This document shows, piece after piece, positions 5,361-9,457 of a stretch of DNA of 9,457 bases (the first letter of the stretch is position 1; each line of letters starts with the position of its first letter). Source of the DNA: Clostridia bacterium (GTDB lineage: Bacteria; Bacillota; Clostridia; Oscillospirales; CAG-272). The notes below the pieces were generated by a model. It ran no database searches. It was not told the origin of the DNA and saw only the letters and a program-made list of their open reading frames with translations. The stretch spans positions 1 to 9,457 of the forward strand of contig JAFWWR010000167.1 in the NCBI GenBank assembly GCA_017518025.1. The letters are read 5' to 3'. The position numbers and the translations under genes were made by a program.

Positions 5361-7142
5361 ATGGGCAAAGGACAAAGAGCAAAGAAAGCCGCGGCTACCC
5401 TCGGCGGGCAGACCATGGCGGCAAAGAAGCAGGAAAAGAACAAAAAGGCGAAGAAGATCCTTATCGTTGTGGCGGTAGTGCTGGCGTTTGCGGCGCTCAT
5501 CGGACTGACGCTCTACAACAGGAACGAAGAACAAGGCATCTTCTGGCGCAACAGGACCGTTATGAAGACGGACAACTTTAAGGTCACCAACGGAATGCTC
5601 GCGTACTACTTCCGCGAAGCGTACTCCACGACCTATACAAACTACGCCAACTCCTTCGGCGAATCCATGATGCAGTATATCGGACTCAGCACGGACAAGC
5701 CCCTGAAGGATCAGCCCTTCACCATGGGCGGCGAGGACAGCGAGTACGAGACCTGGTACGACTACTTCATGGACCAGGCGAAGACCACCGCATCCCAGTA
5801 CCTGTCCCTCGGCGAGGCGGCGAAGGCCGCCGGCGTCAAGCTCACCGACGAGGACAAGAAATCCATCGACGAGCAGATCGACACTTACAAGGGCTACGCG
5901 AAGACCAACGGCATGTCGCTGGACAGCTACCTCAGAAACGTTTTCGGGAAGCCGGTCACCAAGAGCAACCTGAAAAAGGCGCTGGAGCTCGAGACCCTCG
6001 CCCGCAGATACGCCTCCGAGTTCTCGGACGGAGTGGACGTCAGCGAGGAGACGCTGGAGAAGACCTATAACGACGATCCTCTGACCTACGAGAACGTATC
6101 CTATCTCACCTATCAGATCAAGTCCTCCGACCTGATGCCGAAGGACGATGACGCCGCCGCCGGCGGAGCCGACGGAGAGGCGAACACCGCCGAGCCCGTC
6201 GACACCGAGCCCGTCGACACCGAAACCGTCGACACGGAGCCCGCGTCCGCGGAATCGCAGGCGGACACCGGCGAGGCGGTTCCCGCCGACACCGAGGTCG
6301 CGACGGAGCCCGTCGAGACCAAGGAAGCCGCGGACACCGAGCCCGCCGACACCGAAGTGAAGACCACCGGCGACACCGAGCCCGCCGAGGACGACGCCGC
6401 CAAGGCGGAAGCCATCGAAGCGGCGAAGGTCTACGGCGAACAGCTCGCCGCGGTCAAGAGCGAGGAAGAATTCAAGGAATTCGTTAAGAAGTACGCCGCC
6501 GAAGTTCTCGGCCAGGATGAGGAGACTGCCGCGAAGACCGCGGACGGCACCCTCTCCGAGTACGTTTCCTACACCAAGGACAACGAAGTGTCCGAGTGGG
6601 CGTTCGCCGCAAAGGCGGGCGAGACCAAGACCGTCGCGTCCGAGACCGGCGAGACCGTTACCGTTTACTATCTCGTCAAGGAACATTACAGAAACGACGA
6701 GGCCACGAGAGACGTCCGTCACATCCTCTTCAGCAAGGACGACGAGAACGCCGAGAAGGTCTCGAAGACCCTGTACGACAGCTGGGTCGAGAACGGCGCG
6801 GACCTGGACGAGTTCATAAAACTCGCCAACGATAAATCCACCGATCCCGGTTCCAACACCAAAGGCGGCCTGTACGAGGGCGTCAAGCGCGGCCAGATGG
6901 TCACCGAGTTCAACGACTGGCTCTTCGATCCCGAGAGGAAAGAGGGCGATCACGGCCTCATCGAGACCGAGTACGGCTGGCACATAATGTACTACGTGGG
7001 CGAGAACGAACCCGCATGGAAGACGACCATCCGGAACAAGCTCAGAAGCGACGCCTTCGAGGAAGAGACCAAGAGAGCCGAGGAGACCTACAAGGTCACG
7101 GTCAACGAAAAAGCCATCAGAGTAGACGATTATCAGAGATAA
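5361..7142 (+). CDS. Membrane-anchored PpiC foldase with tandem parvulin-like modules and acidic repeat insert
   Basis: A 593-aa protein. Residues 1-32 are Lys-rich, followed by one membrane span at about 33-51, so the bulk should lie outside the cell. Residues 70-240 are a helical SurA_N-like chaperone region. The C-terminal parvulin domain (450-547) is well preserved: RHILFSK, GADLDEFIKLANDKSTDPGS, KGGLYEGVKRGQMVTEFNDW and EYGWHIMYYVG. It keeps both typical histidines (H454, H541), so peptidyl-prolyl isomerase activity is plausible. Before it, residues 245-442 look like a degenerate first parvulin module: strand VSYLTYQIKSS, helices EAAKVYGEQLAAVKSEEEF, then VSEWAFAAKAGET and VTVYYLVKE. An acidic DTEP-rich insert (261-345) splits its first strand from its first helix. 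The start at 5361 gives a typical basic leader, though its ribosome binding site (AAAGGCGGA) is rather far away; ATG at 5415 is an alternative. It diverges from the foldase lipoprotein. Confidence 0.9.
   Translation: MGKGQRAKKAAATLGGQTMAAKKQEKNKKAKKILIVVAVVLAFAALIGLTLYNRNEEQGIFWRNRTVMKTDNFKVTNGMLAYYFREAYSTTYTNYANSFGESMMQYIGLSTDKPLKDQPFTMGGEDSEYETWYDYFMDQAKTTASQYLSLGEAAKAAGVKLTDEDKKSIDEQIDTYKGYAKTNGMSLDSYLRNVFGKPVTKSNLKKALELETLARRYASEFSDGVDVSEETLEKTYNDDPLTYENVSYLTYQIKSSDLMPKDDDAAAGGADGEANTAEPVDTEPVDTETVDTEPASAESQADTGEAVPADTEVATEPVETKEAADTEPADTEVKTTGDTEPAEDDAAKAEAIEAAKVYGEQLAAVKSEEEFKEFVKKYAAEVLGQDEETAAKTADGTLSEYVSYTKDNEVSEWAFAAKAGETKTVASETGETVTVYYLVKEHYRNDEATRDVRHILFSKDDENAEKVSKTLYDSWVENGADLDEFIKLANDKSTDPGSNTKGGLYEGVKRGQMVTEFNDWLFDPERKEGDHGLIETEYGWHIMYYVGENEPAWKTTIRNKLRSDAFEEETKRAEETYKVTVNEKAIRVDDYQR
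6192..6245 (+). repeat. 15-bp tandem repeats encoding the EPVDT motif
   Basis: The unit GAGCCCGTCGACACC occurs at 6192-6206 and 6207-6221, followed by a diverged third copy (6222-6236) and part of a fourth. The repeats encode EPVDT-EPVDT-ETVDT-EPA within a longer acidic insert (codons covering about 6141-6395) with scattered DTEP/ADTE motifs. The unit is a multiple of three, so copy-number change would keep the frame. The insert probably grew by slippage or unequal recombination. Confidence 0.85.
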
Positions 7143-7251
7143 CGCTCCGCCCGCATCACGGGCGTGACGAAACGTGGACCGGTCCTCTCCGGAGCGACTG
7201 TTCGATCACGTGATTTTAAGCGCCCGGGAGCGAAGTCACCGCCCCCGGGCG
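7143..7251 (+). terminator. Structured spacer between the foldase gene and addB, possible terminator
   Basis: Directly after the stop, CGCTCCG (7143-7149) can pair with CGGAGCG (7190-7196), enclosing smaller hairpins (GCCCG with CGGGC at 7149-7163; the palindrome GGACCGGTCC). Then comes the palindrome ATCACGTGAT (7205-7214), and a strong stem of CGCCCGGG (7221-7228) with CCCGGGCG (7244-7251), extended inside by GCG/CGC after one mismatch. No run of T follows the last stem, so a classic intrinsic terminator is doubtful. It may slow or partly end transcription. No promoter for addB is evident in the 140-nt spacer, so read-through remains possible. Confidence 0.4.
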
Positions 7252-7282
7252 TTCTGCAAATAAAAGGAAAGGAGAGCTCCCC

Positions 7283-9457
7283 GTGATAAAATTCGTATTC
7301 GGCGGCCCGGGATCGGGCAAGACCCGGTTCGTCACCGACGATATAAGACGCGTTCTCCGGGAGACCGACAAGAGGGTCTTCCTCCTGGTCCCCGAACAGC
7401 AGACCGTGATCTATGAGACAAAGCTGGCGCGGGAATTCTCCCCGGAATACGCCACGCGCCTCGAGGCAACGAGCTTCACCCGCCTCAGCGACACCGTGGC
7501 GAGAAAAACGGGAGGCCTCGTCCGCCCGCAGCTTTCCGGAGGCGTCCGTGCCCTGCTCACCTGGCGCGCCGTATCCTCCGTGTGGAGCTCCCTCACGTAC
7601 CTTTCGTCCACCGCGGCGAGGGCGAAAAGCTCCCTCGTCCCGTCGGTGGCGGCGGCTCTGAACGAGATGCGGATCAACGGGATCGCCCCCGCCGATCTTG
7701 AAAAAGCCGTCCTCGAGGCGGAGGCGTCCGACCCGGACTCCGCCCTTACCCGCAAGATGCGGGATCTTCTCGTCGTCACGGCGGCGTACAACTCCATCCT
7801 GACGGACGAATACGGCGACGGCACGGCGGAAGGCGCCGCCGCGCGGATCATACGCGGCGGGGCGGAGAGCGGTTTTTTCAGAAACACCGCCATCTACGTC
7901 GATTCCTTTTTCTCCGTGACCAAAGAGGAGTACGGGATCATCTCCGACCTTATGAGATGCGCCGACGACGTGACCGTCACGGTGGCAATGGAAAGCCGGG
8001 ATTCGTCTCTCGTGAGAGAGGAGCCGGTGCTCAGCTTCTTCAGGCGGCTCTACTCCGAGGCGGTCCGCTTCGGCGCCACGGATATCGTAACGCTGGGCGG
8101 GAACCTCCGGGCGACCACCGGACCGCTCAGGAAAGTATCGAAGTTCCTGTTCGACTACGGGCGCCGCCCGGAGACGGCGGGAGAGAACGACGGCTCCGTC
8201 CGCGTTTTCTCCGTCCCCGACAGGTACGCCGAGGCGGAAGCCGCCGCCTCCATCATCGAAAAGCTCGTTTCCGAGGGGTGCCGATACTCCGATATCGCCG
8301 TCATAGCCGGGGACGTGAGCGTCCTCTGCGGCATCACGGAAAGCTGCTTCAGCCGTCACGGGATCCCCTGCTTCATGACGGAGTCTCTCCGCATGGAGGC
8401 GAGTCCCATGACCCGGGCGATCCTCTCCCTCCTGAAGATCCCGAACGAGTGGCGGCGCGACGACGTGATGACTCTCGTCAAGACCGGCCTCACGCCGCTG
8501 ACAGAGGAGGAATCCTGCCTCTTCGAGGACTACACGGAGACCTGGAACGTCCGATACAAAAGAATGTTCACGACCGATTGGTCGTTCAATCCCTCGGGGT
8601 ATAAACTCGAATTCAAAGACACGGAAAAGGCGATCCTCGAGAAGGTGAACGGAGCGCGGCGCAAGCTGATCCCCTCCGTCGAGACCTTCTGCGAGGTCTT
8701 CGACAAAGGCGAAGCCGACGTGCGCGACGTGTGCGAGGCGCTGGTCAGATACGCCGACGAGAGCGGCATGTACGAGGCGCAGATGGACTACGCCGACCGG
8801 CTGGAAGCGGCGGGCGACCGCGACGGCGCCGCCCGTGAGCGCCGCGTCTGGGTGAATTTCTGCAAGTGCTTCGATACCCTGGTGACGCTCCTGCCCGGGG
8901 TCAGGGTGGACGCGGACGGTTTTTCGTCCCTCCTGAGCTACGCCATGACGGACACCGGCGCCGGCGCCATCCCCACGGGGGTGGACGAGGTCGCCTTCGG
9001 CTCCGCCGGGTCCATCCGCACCGGCGAGGTGCGCCACGTGATCCTTCTGGGATGCGTCGACGGCGAGTTCCCCCGCAGCGTGGAGGACAGGGGCCTCTTC
9101 ACCGACGCGGACAAGAGCGCCATGGAGGAGCTGGGGCTGGATCTGTGGTCCCGCGCCGGGGAAAGGGCGGCGATGGAGCTGCTCCGCTTCCACCGGTGCG
9201 CCACGCTCCCCGGCGAATCACTGACCCTTCTCGTGCCGGAGGTCTCTTTTGACTCGTCAAGAGAGATGTCGTCCGGCGCTCGAGACGTCCTCGCCCTGAT
9301 AGGGCAGAAGGAGCCCGTCCCATTCGCCTCGCTCCCCGCGGAAGAACGGCTTTTCCGCCCGGCGGGGCTCGGCCAGGCGCTGGAGTACGCCGGGAAGGCG
9401 GGAGACGCCGACCTCACGGAGGCGCTCCTTGAGATGCGCCGCGCCAGATTCCCGGAA
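7283..9457 (+). CDS. addB: ATP-dependent helicase/nuclease subunit B (AddB), 3' end cut by window edge
   Basis: AddB partners AddA in the AddAB complex, the Gram-positive counterpart of RecBCD, which processes double-strand DNA ends for homologous recombination. A continuous frame of 725 codons runs to the window end; typical AddB is about 1,100-1,170 aa, so the C-terminal nuclease and most of the iron-sulfur Cys positions lie beyond it. Visible features are the Walker A GGPGSGKT (residues 7-14), the AddB-like LLVPEQQTVIYETKL (33-47), an inactivated-helicase body, and the characteristic ILLGCVDGEFPRSVEDRGLFTD (from 587), matching the family's 'LGxxDGxFP' motif. The start is GTG at 7283 with AAAGGAG ending 8 nt upstream; the protein begins directly with the Walker A strand, as is usual. 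addA is expected just downstream, as in most Firmicutes. Long open frames on the opposite strand (for example 7133-9193) are shadows of this gene. Confidence 0.95.
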   Translation, partial: MIKFVFGGPGSGKTRFVTDDIRRVLRETDKRVFLLVPEQQTVIYETKLAREFSPEYATRLEATSFTRLSDTVARKTGGLVRPQLSGGVRALLTWRAVSSVWSSLTYLSSTAARAKSSLVPSVAAALNEMRINGIAPADLEKAVLEAEASDPDSALTRKMRDLLVVTAAYNSILTDEYGDGTAEGAAARIIRGGAESGFFRNTAIYVDSFFSVTKEEYGIISDLMRCADDVTVTVAMESRDSSLVREEPVLSFFRRLYSEAVRFGATDIVTLGGNLRATTGPLRKVSKFLFDYGRRPETAGENDGSVRVFSVPDRYAEAEAAASIIEKLVSEGCRYSDIAVIAGDVSVLCGITESCFSRHGIPCFMTESLRMEASPMTRAILSLLKIPNEWRRDDVMTLVKTGLTPLTEEESCLFEDYTETWNVRYKRMFTTDWSFNPSGYKLEFKDTEKAILEKVNGARRKLIPSVETFCEVFDKGEADVRDVCEALVRYADESGMYEAQMDYADRLEAAGDRDGAARERRVWVNFCKCFDTLVTLLPGVRVDADGFSSLLSYAMTDTGAGAIPTGVDEVAFGSAGSIRTGEVRHVILLGCVDGEFPRSVEDRGLFTDADKSAMEELGLDLWSRAGERAAMELLRFHRCATLPGESLTLLVPEVSFDSSREMSSGARDVLALIGQKEPVPFASLPAEERLFRPAGLGQALEYAGKAGDADLTEALLEMRRARFPE

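Noticed and set aside
5186..5581. 131-codon plus-strand open frame through the foldase promoter region
   Set aside because: It begins in AT-rich promoter DNA without a ribosome binding site and runs out of frame into the foldase gene.
5247..6983. 578-codon open frame on the minus strand opposite the plus-strand foldase
   Set aside because: It is a shadow caused by GC-rich codon use. It is Val/Leu/Gly-rich low-complexity sequence, and it covers a gene with clear PpiC motifs.
7133..9193. 686-codon open frame on the minus strand opposite addB
   Set aside because: The plus strand carries unmistakable AddB motifs. The antisense product has no recognisable domain.

Overview
The window is GC-rich (roughly 60 % by eye) and carries Firmicutes-type signals: AGGAGG-like ribosome binding sites, a near-consensus SigA promoter, a lipoprotein foldase, a membrane-anchored PpiC foldase and an AddB-type recombination subunit. 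With the strong GAC/GCC/CTC/CGG codon preference this suggests a GC-rich member of the Clostridia, perhaps an uncultured Oscillospiraceae-like gut bacterium. That assignment is inference. No phage gene, insertion sequence, CRISPR array, tRNA or rRNA was seen.

Layout. A YfcE/MJ0936-type metallophosphoesterase runs leftwards off the window edge (1-471, minus). Diverging from it is a tight three-gene cluster of small proteins of unknown function (551-1517, plus; 75, 120 and 121 aa). The last of these overlaps tail-to-tail by 41 bp with a 343-aa minus-strand protein whose C-terminal half looks like a degenerate GHKL (histidine-kinase-type) ATPase fold. Upstream of that gene, 2509-2761 has no gene. 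It holds a long compound hairpin flanked by 7-bp direct repeats and a separate terminator-like hairpin.

Next comes a minus-strand operon driven by a strong promoter at 5094-5122. It encodes a lipoprotein with a parvulin (PpiC) domain that lacks both usual parvulin histidines (4062-5060), then a membrane-anchored extracytoplasmic protein with a possible TIM-barrel domain (2762-4024). Diverging from this operon is a second, larger membrane-anchored PpiC foldase (5361-7142, plus). Its C-terminal parvulin domain keeps both histidines. Its first, degenerate parvulin-like module appears to be interrupted by an acidic DTEP-repeat insert. The two foldase genes share a 300-bp regulatory region with two promoters, a perfect palindrome and a GC-rich leader that can form alternative hairpins. 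The right end is the first 725 codons of addB (7283 to the edge), the Walker-A-bearing subunit of the AddAB double-strand-break repair helicase-nuclease.

How the parts fit. The clearest functional theme is protein folding outside the membrane: a putatively non-catalytic and a putatively catalytic parvulin, made from divergent promoters, with a third secreted membrane protein downstream of one of them. The phosphoesterase and addB are housekeeping genes. The three-gene cluster and the degenerate GHKL-like protein are the least explained parts of the window.
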